From NCBI GenBank assembly GCA_903882745.1, contig CAIRYG010000002.1:62001-126000 (forward strand): a DNA stretch of 64,000 nt, written 5' to 3'. The stretch's first letter is position 1; every line of letters begins with the position of its first letter. The notes beneath the pieces were generated by a model. It made no database searches. It was not told where the DNA came from and saw nothing but the letters and a program-made list of their open reading frames with translations. The stretch comes from an uncultured Gemmatimonadota bacterium (GTDB lineage: Bacteria > Gemmatimonadota > Gemmatimonadetes > Gemmatimonadales > Gemmatimonadaceae). Position numbers and translations under genes: made by a program. Shown piece by piece: positions 32,805 to 42,477 of this stretch.

Positions 32805-35444
32805 ATGGCTACAATCATCCGTCCGACCCCCCCGAAAGGGGGCGTGCTCTCGGACCTCCTCAAGGATGCGGCGGCGCTCGGCGCCGACGAGGTCCTCGCA
32901 CGACTTGAGACCCGTCGCACGGGGCTCACCGAGGCCGAGGTAGCGACCCGCCGAGCCAAGAATGGGCGCAACGAGGTCGCCCACGAGCGTCCTCCGGCCT
33001 GGTACGCCCAGCTCTGGCACGCGTTCTCCACCCCATTCACGGTGGTGCTGGTCGTGCTGGCGGGCCTCTCGTTCGCCACGGGAGACCACGACGCCGCGTA
33101 CATAGTGGCCGTGATGGTGGCGCTCGCGACCTTTGTCCGGTTCTCCCAGGAATATCGGTCGAGCCAGGCTGCCCAGGCGCTGCGCGCGATGGTCCGGACC
33201 AGCGCCAACGTGGAGCGCGCGGACGAGACCGTCGGGGCGGCGGCCGGATCGTCGAAGCGAACGGAACGCCCCATCGAGGAACTCGTTCCGGGCGACATCG
33301 TCCACCTCGCCGCGGGCGATATGATCCCGGCCGACGTCCGCCTGCTCACGGCGAAGGATGTGTTCGTGAGCCAGTCGTCGCTCACGGGCGAGGCCATTCC
33401 CGTGGAGAAGAGCGACGTTCCGTCGGCGACCCCTCCCGCGGTGCCGACCGACGCCCCGACGCTCTGTTTCATGGGAACGAGCGTCGTGACCGGATCGGCG
33501 ACCGCGGTGATCGTCTGCACCGGACCGAAGACGCTGTTCGGATCGATGGCCCACGGACTCACGGGCCAGCGCGTGTCCACCGCGTTCGATATCGGCGTCA
33601 ACAAGGTCAGCTGGCTCCTGATCAGGTTCATGGTAGTGATGGTGCCGATCGTGTTCCTGATCAACGGGCTCACCAAACACGACTGGCTCGAAGCGTTCCT
33701 GTTCGGCCTCGCGGTGGCGGTAGGACTCACGCCCGAGATGTTGCCGATGATCGTGACCGCGAACCTGGCCAAGGGCGCGGTGGCGATGTCCAAGCACAAG
33801 ACGATCGTGAAGCGCCTGAACGCCATCCAGAACTTCGGCGCGATGGACGTGCTCTGCACCGACAAGACCGGCACGCTCACGCAGGACAAGATCGTCCTCG
33901 AGCAGCATCTGAACGTGGTAGGCGAGGACGATGATGAGGTCCTGAACCTCGCGTATCTCAACAGCTACTACCAGACCGGCCTGCGCAATCTGCTCGACGT
34001 GGCGATCCTCGAGCATGGCGAGCTGCACGACCTGCTCGGCGTGGATACCATCTACAAGAAGGTCGACGAGATCCCGTTCGACTTCTCACGGCGCCGGATG
34101 AGCGTGGTAGTGGACCGCGATCTGCAGGTACACGAGCTCATCTGCAAAGGCGCGTTCGAGGAGATCCTCGCCGTGTGCACGCACGTGCGCGACGAGGATC
34201 GGGTGGTCCCGCTGGACAAGGACTGCGCGTCCACCGCGCAGGATGTGGTGCGCGAGCTGAACGAGGACGGACTGCGCGTCGTGGCCGTCGCGTATCGCGA
34301 GTTCCCCACGCGCGAGCAGCCGTTCACGGTGGCCGACGAATCGGAGCTGATCCTGGCCGGATTCGTCGCCTTCCTCGATCCGCCGAAGGAGTCGGCGGCA
34401 CCGGCGCTCAAGGCGCTCCGTGACAGCGGCGTGCGCGTGAAGATCCTCACCGGCGACAACGACGTGGTGACCCGCAAGGTGTGTCGCGATGTGGGGTTGC
34501 AGGTCGACCGCGTGATCCTCGGCAGCGAGGTCGCGGCGGCCGATGACACCGCGCTGGAGACGATCGCCGATCAAGGCACCGTGTTCGCGAAGCTCACGCC
34601 GGCCGACAAGGCGCGCGTGGTTCGGGCGCTACGACGTCGCGGACACACCGTGGGCTTCATGGGCGACGGGATCAACGACGCCTCGGCCCTCCGCGAGGCC
34701 GACGTCGGGATCTCGGTGGACACGGCCGTGGATATCGCGAAGGAATCGGCCGACATCATTCTGCTCGAGAAGAGCCTGATGGTGCTCGAAGAAGGCGTGA
34801 TCGAGGGGCGCAAGACGTTCGGCAACACGATCAAGTACATCAAGATGACGGCGAGCTCGAACTTCGGGAACGTGTTCAGCGTGCTCGCGGCGAGCGCGTT
34901 CCTGCCGTTCCTGCCGATGCTCCCGGTGCAGCTCCTCACGCAGAACCTGCTCTACGATTTCTCGCAGATCGCGATCCCCTTCGACGATCTCGACCCCGAT
35001 TACATCGCCGTCCCACGGCAGTGGAAGGCGGACGATATCGGCCGGTTCATGCTCTTCATCGGACCGATCAGTTCGGTGTTCGACATCATCACCTTCCTGG
35101 TGCTCTGGTTCGTGTTCGGGGCCGACGGCAAGGAACATGCGTCGCTCTTCCAGGCGGGGTGGTTCATCGAGGGCCTGCTCTCGCAGACGCTGATCGTGCA
35201 CATGATCCGCACGGCGAAGATCCCATTCGTGCAAAGCCGGGCGTCGTGGCCGGTACTGATCACGACCGCCGTGGTGATGACGGTGGGGATCGGGATCGCG
35301 ATGTTGCCGATCGGGGCGAAGCTCGGGTTCGAGGCGCCACCGCCGCTGTATCTGGTGTTCGTGTCGATCATCCTGCTTGCGTACATGTTGCTGACACAGA
35401 TCGTGAAGCGGTGGTACATCCGGAAGTTCGCGTCCTGGCTGTGA
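32805..35444 (+). CDS. mgtA: Magnesium-translocating P-type ATPase (MgtA/MgtB type)
   Basis: An 879-residue P3B-type ATPase importing Mg2+ (possibly Ni2+). Seen: actuator TGEA in QSSLTGEAIPVEK, the phosphorylation site DKTGT with Asp353, the ion-site helix GLTPEMLPMIV, the nucleotide domain, KILTGDN and the hinge MGDGINDA, with about ten membrane helices. The PEMLPMIVT segment is characteristic of MgtA-type Mg2+ pumps. ATG 32805 is preceded by GGGAG at seven bases, itself part of a potentially sequestered leader. A consensus promoter and a strong terminator delimit a single-gene unit, and no mgtC or regulator gene is adjacent. Confidence 0.95.
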   Translation: MATIIRPTPPKGGVLSDLLKDAAALGADEVLARLETRRTGLTEAEVATRRAKNGRNEVAHERPPAWYAQLWHAFSTPFTVVLVVLAGLSFATGDHDAAYIVAVMVALATFVRFSQEYRSSQAAQALRAMVRTSANVERADETVGAAAGSSKRTERPIEELVPGDIVHLAAGDMIPADVRLLTAKDVFVSQSSLTGEAIPVEKSDVPSATPPAVPTDAPTLCFMGTSVVTGSATAVIVCTGPKTLFGSMAHGLTGQRVSTAFDIGVNKVSWLLIRFMVVMVPIVFLINGLTKHDWLEAFLFGLAVAVGLTPEMLPMIVTANLAKGAVAMSKHKTIVKRLNAIQNFGAMDVLCTDKTGTLTQDKIVLEQHLNVVGEDDDEVLNLAYLNSYYQTGLRNLLDVAILEHGELHDLLGVDTIYKKVDEIPFDFSRRRMSVVVDRDLQVHELICKGAFEEILAVCTHVRDEDRVVPLDKDCASTAQDVVRELNEDGLRVVAVAYREFPTREQPFTVADESELILAGFVAFLDPPKESAAPALKALRDSGVRVKILTGDNDVVTRKVCRDVGLQVDRVILGSEVAAADDTALETIADQGTVFAKLTPADKARVVRALRRRGHTVGFMGDGINDASALREADVGISVDTAVDIAKESADIILLEKSLMVLEEGVIEGRKTFGNTIKYIKMTASSNFGNVFSVLAASAFLPFLPMLPVQLLTQNLLYDFSQIAIPFDDLDPDYIAVPRQWKADDIGRFMLFIGPISSVFDIITFLVLWFVFGADGKEHASLFQAGWFIEGLLSQTLIVHMIRTAKIPFVQSRASWPVLITTAVVMTVGIGIAMLPIGAKLGFEAPPPLYLVFVSIILLAYMLLTQIVKRWYIRKFASWL

Positions 35445-35464
35445 GCGGGGACGGGAAGAAGCGA

Positions 35465-35497
35465 CGAGGGCGCTCCCGGTTGCCGGGAGCGCCCTCG
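35465..35497. terminator. Perfect 15-bp hairpin between mgtA and the tricorn-like gene
   Basis: CGAGGGCGCTCCCGG (35465-35479) is fully complementary to bases 35483-35497 with a TTG loop, between convergent stops at 35444 and 35514. No long T-tract follows, but the stem is very strong. Confidence 0.85.
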
Positions 35498-35513
35498 ATC
35501 GTTCAACAGTCCC

Positions 35514-38500
35514 TCACTCCGTGGGCGGCTTCCCGCGCTTGCCCCACGTCGGCGACGGCGGCTCCTTGGTCGCGCGCTGCACCGGCTTGGCTGCGAGCTG
35601 CTTCAGCCCCTCGGCCACGGCACGCTCCAGCTGGGCATCGTGCCCGGCCGCCATATCCTTCGGCCAGTTCTCGACGTCGATATCTGGCGCCTGCCCGACG
35701 TTCTCGACATCCCACTGATTGTCGCGGCGGAAGAAGCCGCCACGCGGCGCAATCATGGACCCACCATCGATAAACCCTGGCGTGTCGGCGGTATGCACGA
35801 GGCCGCCCCAGGTCCGCTTGCCCACCAGCGTTCCAATCTTGCGATAGTGGAACATCCAGGGCATAAGATCGCCACCAGAGCCCGCCATCTCATTGATGAT
35901 CATGATCTTGGGGCCCCAGATGCCGGCCGCAGGACTCGTGAACGGCATACGGTCGCCAGCCACGTTGTTGAAGTAGCCGTCAAAGTCGCGCTGCAGCACG
36001 TCGATGATGTAGTCCGCAGCCTGACCGCCGCCGTTGAACCGCTCATCGATGATCGCGCCCTTCCGGTCCTGTTGCGCGAAGTAATAGCGATTGAAACTCG
36101 TGTAGCCCGGCTGCCCGGTGTTCGGCAGGTACACATAGGCGAGCTGCCCCTTGGAGAGGGAGTCGACCACATGTCGATTGTGCTCCACCCAGGCGCGGGT
36201 GCGGAGCCCCTGATCGTTTGCCACGGGAATCACGGTCACGCGGCGTGCACCATCCATCGAGGCGCGCGAGTTGAGCGTGAGTACCACCTGATGGTTCGCG
36301 GTCCCGTCGAGCATGCGATACAGATTGTCGGGCGTCTGCAGCTCCTCGCCGTTGACGGCAAGGATGTAGTCGCCGACGCGCACATCAACACCAGGACCCG
36401 CCAACGGCGCGCGCAAATCAGGGTTCCAGCTTTCGGCGTCATAGATCTTGGTGATCTTGTACCGCCCCTGATCAATCGTGAAATCAGCACCGAGCTGGCC
36501 ACCACTCGCAGCTGGAACTTCCGGGATGTCGCCGCCGCGGACATACGAGTGTCCGATGGCAATCTCCGCACCCATTTGGTCGAGCAGGTAGTTGAGATCC
36601 GCGCGATGCATCACGAAGGGGAGCAACTGCTCGTACATCGTGCGCATCTTGGGCCAGTCGGACCCGTGCATGTTCGGCACGTACAGATAGTCCCGCTGAT
36701 TCCGCCATCCCTCATAGAAGATCTGCTTAAACTCGGCCTTCGGATCGATGTTCGCCCGCAACGCGATGTTGAGCCGGCCCGCGCCAGCCTGCGGAACGGC
36801 ACGATCTGCATCGACGACAAAGACGGACGGACCACCGGCGGCCGCCGCGCCACCGCGCCCGCCACCAGCGCCAGCGGTGCGATAGATCAGCTTGTGACCA
36901 TCGGCGCTCACATCGTAGTCAGCAACGCCTGTCACAAACGATGTCGCGCGACGATCACGGAGCTGGTAGCGGTGCAGCGTGGCGCTTGCACCACCGGCCG
37001 TGCCCGACGCGGCTACGGTCTCAGTGAAGTAGACCGTACCGGCCACGCCTGCCTTGAGGCGGCCATACTGACGGTTGGTCACCCCCGGCACCGCGATGAT
37101 GCGCCCGGCAAGTCCATCCCAATCGATGGTGACTGGGCCCGACGCCGCACGCGGCGCAGCATCCGCACCTTCGGCATTGGCACCACCACGTCCGCCGCGG
37201 CCACCGGCACCGGCTGCCGCGACACCCGTCTCCTCGTCGCTTTCGGGGAGGAACGGCGATGGCTCATTCTTGCTCAGGACCGCGAGATACAGTGCGAACG
37301 TTTCGTCGTGGTCGTAGTTCGACATGTCGAGCCACTGCGACTTCAGCCCGTAGTCCGTGCTGGCAAAGAACCAGAGATACTTGCCGCTTGCGTCCCACGC
37401 TGGCGAAATCACGTCGGAGAGTCCGTCCGTGACCTGCTTGGTCACACCGGTCTCCACGTTGTACGCGGCAATCGCCTTGTAGAGCGAGTTCAGGTGCTTC
37501 ACGTACGCGATCCACTTGGAGTCGGGGCTCCACACGGGATTCATCGTACGCGTCGGCACCATCCAGGGATCTTCGCCAACACTCTTGGCCTGTCCGCTGG
37601 CGACATCGAGTACCCAGAGCTTCAGGTCGGTGTCGGTATAGAGAATTTTCTTGCTGTCCGGCGACCAGGCCGGTGTGTAGTAGTGCTTGTTATTCGGCAG
37701 CGAGATTTCACGCGCTGGCGTGAGGCCGTCCTGCGCTTCGATGTAGAGCTTGTACTCACCGCTCTTATCGCTGAAATACGAGATCGACTTGCCATCCGGC
37801 GACCACGCCGGATCACGCTCGGCGCTCGCACTGGAGTTGGTCAGATTGCGGACATCCCCCTTGTCGGCGGGAACCGTGAAGATCTCACCGCGCGCTTCGA
37901 TCAGCGCGCGCTTGCCGGTGGGCGACAACGTGATGGTCGAGATACGCCCTGTCACATCCTTCCACCCCGGCATCATCCACGGGAAATCGCCCGTCGCACT
38001 GATGCTCACAACCTTGTGCTTGTTGGTCTTCGGATCGAGCTCGTGAATGTAGCCCGCCTGCTCGAACACCACGGCCCCTGCACCGGCATCGAGTGTCTTG
38101 ACGTCGAAGTCCGAGAAGTCGGTGCATTGCGTGAGCTTCTTGCTCTTGGTGTCGTACGACCAGACGTTCGCGACGCCATCGCGGTCGGAGATGAAATACA
38201 CGACGTCGCCGAGCCAGGCGGGCTCCATGTCCTTGGAGTCTTTCCACGGTGGCGACTCAAGATCGAGGGTCTTGAGGTCAACAATCCAGATCGGACGGTT
38301 CTTGCCGCCACGATAGTTGCGACGCTCTTCGTCCCACGAGTTGTTCATGCGATACGCAGCTCGCTTGCCGTCGGGCGAGAGGCGTCCCTGAAAGGCACGA
38401 TTCAGCGGGAGCGCCACTTCCACACCGCCGGTCGCGGGCACCGTGTAGAACTTTGGGGCGGCCGTCGGTCCGTTGGTTTCACGGGTCGACGCAAAGAGCA

Positions 38501-38882
38501 CGCTCTTGCCGTCAGGGGTCCACCCCTGCACCACGTCGGGCGCACCATTCCACGTCAGTCGGCGCGGCTCGCCCCCATCAATGCTCACCACGTACACATC
38601 CACATTCCCGCCGTACTCGGCGCTGAACGCGACCGTCTTGCCGTCGGGGGAGATTTTGGGATACTCCGTGGCGCCCTGGAAGCTGGTGAGGCGTTTTGCC
38701 GGACCACCGGCACGCGACACCACCCAAATATTCTGGGCATAGGCGAAGGCGATGTTTGCCGCGCTCACCGAGGGTTGACGCAGCATCCGCGTCTGGGCGC
38801 CCAGCACCGATGCTACGAGCATCGGCGCTGCGACAGCCACGCGGGCGAGGAGCGAATAAGATCGATTCATGATTGAGGGCAT
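35514..38882 (-). CDS. Exported tricorn-protease-like S41 peptidase
   Basis: About 1122 residues: signal peptide (LLARVAVAAPMLVASVLG), an N-terminal beta-propeller built of TolB/PD40-type repeats recurring as ISPDGKTVAF, WTPDGKSVLFAS and WSPDSKKILY, a tricorn core domain, a PDZ domain (about 870-950, VGDYILAVNGEEL) and a C-terminal S41 peptidase with the nucleophile Ser1002 in AGSGGD. It probably degrades peptides in the periplasm. A Gly/Arg-rich insert (GGRGGRGG) interrupts a loop near 37175-37220. I chose ATG 38882, with GGAAG seven bases upstream; ATG 38870 is an alternative. It starts four bases after the stop of the next upstream gene. Confidence 0.88.
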   Translation of the reverse strand: MPSIMNRSYSLLARVAVAAPMLVASVLGAQTRMLRQPSVSAANIAFAYAQNIWVVSRAGGPAKRLTSFQGATEYPKISPDGKTVAFSAEYGGNVDVYVVSIDGGEPRRLTWNGAPDVVQGWTPDGKSVLFASTRETNGPTAAPKFYTVPATGGVEVALPLNRAFQGRLSPDGKRAAYRMNNSWDEERRNYRGGKNRPIWIVDLKTLDLESPPWKDSKDMEPAWLGDVVYFISDRDGVANVWSYDTKSKKLTQCTDFSDFDVKTLDAGAGAVVFEQAGYIHELDPKTNKHKVVSISATGDFPWMMPGWKDVTGRISTITLSPTGKRALIEARGEIFTVPADKGDVRNLTNSSASAERDPAWSPDGKSISYFSDKSGEYKLYIEAQDGLTPAREISLPNNKHYYTPAWSPDSKKILYTDTDLKLWVLDVASGQAKSVGEDPWMVPTRTMNPVWSPDSKWIAYVKHLNSLYKAIAAYNVETGVTKQVTDGLSDVISPAWDASGKYLWFFASTDYGLKSQWLDMSNYDHDETFALYLAVLSKNEPSPFLPESDEETGVAAAGAGGRGGRGGANAEGADAAPRAASGPVTIDWDGLAGRIIAVPGVTNRQYGRLKAGVAGTVYFTETVAASGTAGGASATLHRYQLRDRRATSFVTGVADYDVSADGHKLIYRTAGAGGGRGGAAAAGGPSVFVVDADRAVPQAGAGRLNIALRANIDPKAEFKQIFYEGWRNQRDYLYVPNMHGSDWPKMRTMYEQLLPFVMHRADLNYLLDQMGAEIAIGHSYVRGGDIPEVPAASGGQLGADFTIDQGRYKITKIYDAESWNPDLRAPLAGPGVDVRVGDYILAVNGEELQTPDNLYRMLDGTANHQVVLTLNSRASMDGARRVTVIPVANDQGLRTRAWVEHNRHVVDSLSKGQLAYVYLPNTGQPGYTSFNRYYFAQQDRKGAIIDERFNGGGQAADYIIDVLQRDFDGYFNNVAGDRMPFTSPAAGIWGPKIMIINEMAGSGGDLMPWMFHYRKIGTLVGKRTWGGLVHTADTPGFIDGGSMIAPRGGFFRRDNQWDVENVGQAPDIDVENWPKDMAAGHDAQLERAVAEGLKQLAAKPVQRATKEPPSPTWGKRGKPPTE

Positions 38883-38886
38883 TGGG

Positions 38887-41800
38887 TTACTTCCGCTTGG
38901 GAGCTTTATCCGGATCTTCCGCGGCCCACGGGAACACGCCCGCCGGCTTCTGTCGTGGATAGACCTCGTCCAGTGAATTCGCCTCATACATCCGGCCATT
39001 CTTCATGACGTACTTGATGGCCGTGCTGTTGCGAATGTTCTGCAAGGGGTTCTTGTCGAGCACCAACAGGTCGGCCAGCTTGCCCGTCTCGAGCGAGCCG
39101 ATGTCCTTGCCGAGTCCGATTGCTTCGGCGCCCATCTGGGTCGCGACACGGAGCGCGTCATGCGGATCCATGTTCGCCCACGCGACGTTCCATAGTTCCC
39201 AATGGAAGCCGATGCCCTGTTGCTGACCGTGCGAACCGATGCCGATTTTTCCGCCAGCGGCGAGGATGTTCTTCATGTCCTCCGAGATCACCTGCATGCC
39301 GTACTGCGAGTCGTGGAACCACCCCGCGCTCGCGCCGGTGGTTACCGCGCCCGGCGAACCGCCGCGGCGTAGGATCTTTCCTTCGAGATCGCTCCACGGT
39401 GTGAAGCGACGCAGCTTCATGTCGTTGAGCAGATCCATGTGCTCGTACCAGTAGTTCTCGCCCCAGGGGGCACCATACGCCACGATGATCGTGGGCGTGT
39501 AGACCATGCCCGATTCCTTGAGCAGGCGCAGCACGTCGCTCTGCAACGGGTAGGTCGGGATGGTGTGCTCGTGCCCGCTATAGCCGTCGATCGCTTCGGT
39601 GATGTTCATCTTGATGTCGAGCGACCCTTCGGTCGTCGGCATCAACTTGAGCTCGTTGGCCGCCTGGATGATCCACTGCCGCTGCTCGCGATTTCCAGTG
39701 GCGTACTCCTTGAGCGTCTTGGTGTCGTAGTACTCGGAGTAGCGCTTGAGCACCGTGCGTGCGTGCGCCAAGTCGCGGATGTTCTCGCCGTTGGCATTGC
39801 TCGCGCCAAAGAGCCCGGGGCCCGTGGAGTAGATACGGGGGCCGAGGATCTTGCCGGCGACGACCTGGTCTTCATACGAGAGGACATCGGTCGTACCCGT
39901 CTGCGGATCGCGCCCAGTGGTGACACCGTAGGCGAGGTTCGCGACGTAACTCCACACGGGCTCCCGGTGAACGCTGTTGGAGACGCGCAGGTGCGCATGC
40001 GTGTCGACGAAGCCCGGGATGATGGTCTTGCCGCTGACATCCATCACCTTTGCGCCAGCCGGCACGGTCACACTGCCCCGCTTGCCGACGCCAACGATGC
40101 GGTTGTTGGTGATGACAATGTCACCACCTTCGATGACTTCCTTGCCCTTCATGGTGACAATCCGCGCGCCGCGCAGCACCACGGAGCCCTGCGGAATGTC
40201 GCGCGGTGCCTGAATCCGAATGCGTTGCTCGGCCGGCTGGAACATTGGCGCGGCCGCTGCACCACCGCGTCCACCGCGTCCACCTGCTGCTGGCGCGCCC
40301 GTGCTGTCGGTCGCGACGGCGCCGCGGACACGTCGCACGGAATCGTCGAAGGCGCGCGCACGGTCGATGTCGTACACGACATGCGCATTGCCGATCGACC
40401 AGTGCACCGTCTTGCCGTCCATTCCCCAGGCGGGGAACTGCGCGCCAATATCGGAGAGCTTCTTGCTCGGGAAGTTTCCGCCGTCGCCGACCGTCACGGT
40501 GGGGGCATCGCCACCGAGGTACGGGATGGTGACGAGATAGACGTCGTTGCCGACCTGGGCCAGCGCTTGATCGCCGAGCGGCGAGATCTGTGCCCAGCTG
40601 GCGCCGCCGCCACGACCACCACCGCCGCCTGCATCAGCACCGCCGCCGCCCTTGGCAATTCGGAGATGCGTCTTCACATCGGTGCCGTCCCAGCGCATCG
40701 AGGCGAGCCCACGTTGGCCACCGTACAAGTAAATGCGGGTGCCGTCGCCGTTCACAAAGTGCGGATTGCTCAGGCCGCCGGACGGAGCGATCAAGGTGAA
40801 CGCGCCGCCCGAGGCCGGAATCCACACGAGGTCGGCGTTTCCACCACCACCACCGCCGCCCCCCGTCGACATCTCGGAGAAGCTCCGTGAGGGGCTCTTG
40901 AGGGCAACAACACGCTGTCCGTCTGGCGTGAACGCGGGGCGCTGCCAGAAGAAGCTCTGCGTCGTCAGTTTCTGCGGCGCGGCGCTCCCGTCACCACGGA
41001 CGCGGAAGAGTGCGCCGCCGTCGTTGGCGGTGAAGGTGGTGTACGCAATCCACTGACCATCGGCGCTCCAAGCTGGCTGGAACTCACCCAAGTCGCCCGT
41101 CGTCAGACGCTTGGGCGTGCCATTCGGGTAGTCCATCACATAGAGATGGTCGAGCGCCACGAACGCCAACCGACGCCCATCGGGCGAGGGCACCGCGTCG
41201 CGGATCTGCTTGATGGTAAAGGTCGACGAATCGGAGATCGGATAGTCGTGATGCACGGCCGGTCCGAGCGCCTGCTTCACATCGGCTTCGTACACAATCT
41301 CCGTTGCCGCGCTCCCGTCGATTGGCTGTTTCCAGAGCTTTCCATTCCAGGTCGCAATCAGGAACTTCGAGTCGGGCGTGAAGCTCATGCCCGGGTACAC
41401 GTCGAGCGACGCACGGGATTCCTGATCGTCGCGCGACACGGGGCCGACGAGCCACTTGTCTTCGCCGCTCGCCAAGTCACGAATGCGGAGATACGTCTGA
41501 TCGATATGGCGCGTGCCGTACACGAGCCACTTTCCGTCGGGCGACAGCGTGGGGCGGAACGCCGAGCCCCAGCGGCTCTCGCGAACACTGACTTCACCGG
41601 ACTCGCGATCGTAGACGGCGAGCTGGTAATCACTCATCGGCGTGTTGTAGATCCACGAGCCACGCCGCTCGGCGAACCAGAGGTAGCGCGGATCCTTCCC
41701 GAACGCGGCGCCAATTTCGCGCATCACGTCGGTGCCCGCGGCGCCACCACGTCCACCGGCGGCATCGCGGCGGATGAGTGCTTGCCCAGTGCCACCGTCC

Positions 41801-42285
41801 GTGTGGTAGATCCAGAGCTTGGTGCCGCGGGCGGTCACGATGTACTTCCCGTCGGGCGTGAACTCAGGCGACTGATAGTCGTTGGTTTTGCCGCGCGTGA
41901 TCTGCACGGTGTCCTTCTTGTCGAGCGACATCGTGAAGATGTTCCAGCCGCCGTCGCGGTCGCTCACGAAGGTGATCTTCTTTCCGTCCGGCGAGTAGCG
42001 CGGCTGACCGTCGAAGGCCATCCCCTGCGTCAGCGGCGTAGCCTTGCCGCCGGTGATCGGCATTGTGTAGATGTCGCCGAGCAAGTCAAAGACAATCGAC
42101 TTGCCGTCCGGCGACACGTCGAGCGAGGTCCAGTTCCCCGTTTTCGTCGTGAACGAGAATGTCCGATCAGGACGGAGCGGCAATCCCTCTTGCATGGGAT
42201 CGCGAGGGGGTTGGGCGCCGCGCTGAGCCAGCAACGTGACGGGGAGCGCGAGTAAGGCGAGGAGCCGCGAAGGGCGCAATGCCAT
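38887..42285 (-). CDS. Exported beta-propeller amidohydrolase (TolB-like repeats plus amidohydrolase)
   Basis: About 1132 residues: a signal peptide (LLALLALPVTLLAQ), a long PD40/TolB-like propeller (repeats such as VSPDGKSIVFDLLG, YSPDGKKITFVSDRDGG and FTPDGKYIVTARG), then a composite-barrel amidohydrolase from about residue 730 with metal ligands in VDTHAHLRVS and His in GYSGHEHT and IGSHGQQQG. Several Gly-rich loops (an eight-glycine run, GGRGGRGG) are inserted. Probably a periplasmic imidazolonepropionase- or dipeptidase-like hydrolase acting on peptides. ATG 42285 starts the signal peptide; an in-frame upstream start would add a basic tail. Followed by the tricorn-like gene, so the two are co-expressed. 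Confidence 0.85.
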   Translation of the reverse strand: MALRPSRLLALLALPVTLLAQRGAQPPRDPMQEGLPLRPDRTFSFTTKTGNWTSLDVSPDGKSIVFDLLGDIYTMPITGGKATPLTQGMAFDGQPRYSPDGKKITFVSDRDGGWNIFTMSLDKKDTVQITRGKTNDYQSPEFTPDGKYIVTARGTKLWIYHTDGGTGQALIRRDAAGGRGGAAGTDVMREIGAAFGKDPRYLWFAERRGSWIYNTPMSDYQLAVYDRESGEVSVRESRWGSAFRPTLSPDGKWLVYGTRHIDQTYLRIRDLASGEDKWLVGPVSRDDQESRASLDVYPGMSFTPDSKFLIATWNGKLWKQPIDGSAATEIVYEADVKQALGPAVHHDYPISDSSTFTIKQIRDAVPSPDGRRLAFVALDHLYVMDYPNGTPKRLTTGDLGEFQPAWSADGQWIAYTTFTANDGGALFRVRGDGSAAPQKLTTQSFFWQRPAFTPDGQRVVALKSPSRSFSEMSTGGGGGGGGNADLVWIPASGGAFTLIAPSGGLSNPHFVNGDGTRIYLYGGQRGLASMRWDGTDVKTHLRIAKGGGGADAGGGGGRGGGASWAQISPLGDQALAQVGNDVYLVTIPYLGGDAPTVTVGDGGNFPSKKLSDIGAQFPAWGMDGKTVHWSIGNAHVVYDIDRARAFDDSVRRVRGAVATDSTGAPAAGGRGGRGGAAAAPMFQPAEQRIRIQAPRDIPQGSVVLRGARIVTMKGKEVIEGGDIVITNNRIVGVGKRGSVTVPAGAKVMDVSGKTIIPGFVDTHAHLRVSNSVHREPVWSYVANLAYGVTTGRDPQTGTTDVLSYEDQVVAGKILGPRIYSTGPGLFGASNANGENIRDLAHARTVLKRYSEYYDTKTLKEYATGNREQRQWIIQAANELKLMPTTEGSLDIKMNITEAIDGYSGHEHTIPTYPLQSDVLRLLKESGMVYTPTIIVAYGAPWGENYWYEHMDLLNDMKLRRFTPWSDLEGKILRRGGSPGAVTTGASAGWFHDSQYGMQVISEDMKNILAAGGKIGIGSHGQQQGIGFHWELWNVAWANMDPHDALRVATQMGAEAIGLGKDIGSLETGKLADLLVLDKNPLQNIRNSTAIKYVMKNGRMYEANSLDEVYPRQKPAGVFPWAAEDPDKAPKRK

Positions 42286-42477
42286 GGCTGTGGACCAAGA
42301 GCGAGGGGGAAGGTTTTCCGAGATGTAGAGAAAGTGCGTCAGGCGGCCAGAATCGGCAATGTGCGCGCCTTGAACAGTTGGCACCCCGCCCCGGCATCGC
42401 CAGCACGGTTCGGCCGCCCGTCCGGCCGCGCGTCCGTCCGGGTCGCCCATGGCGGCAGCCCCGACTATCGTTCTCTG

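Noticed and set aside
35640-38876. A plus-strand open frame of more than 1000 codons opposite the tricorn-like gene
   Set aside because: It is the complement of a high-G+C gene whose codon bias suppresses stops on the other strand. Its composition (His/Arg/Val-rich, no domain) is unlike a protein, while the minus strand has clear propeller, PDZ and S41 motifs.
40250-40870. GCC/CACC-rich stretches as microsatellites or regulatory repeats
   Set aside because: They are the coding sequence of Gly-rich loops in the amidohydrolase, in frame and irregular.
39439-40890. Plus-strand open frame of about 480 codons opposite the propeller amidohydrolase
   Set aside because: Antisense shadow without domain features.
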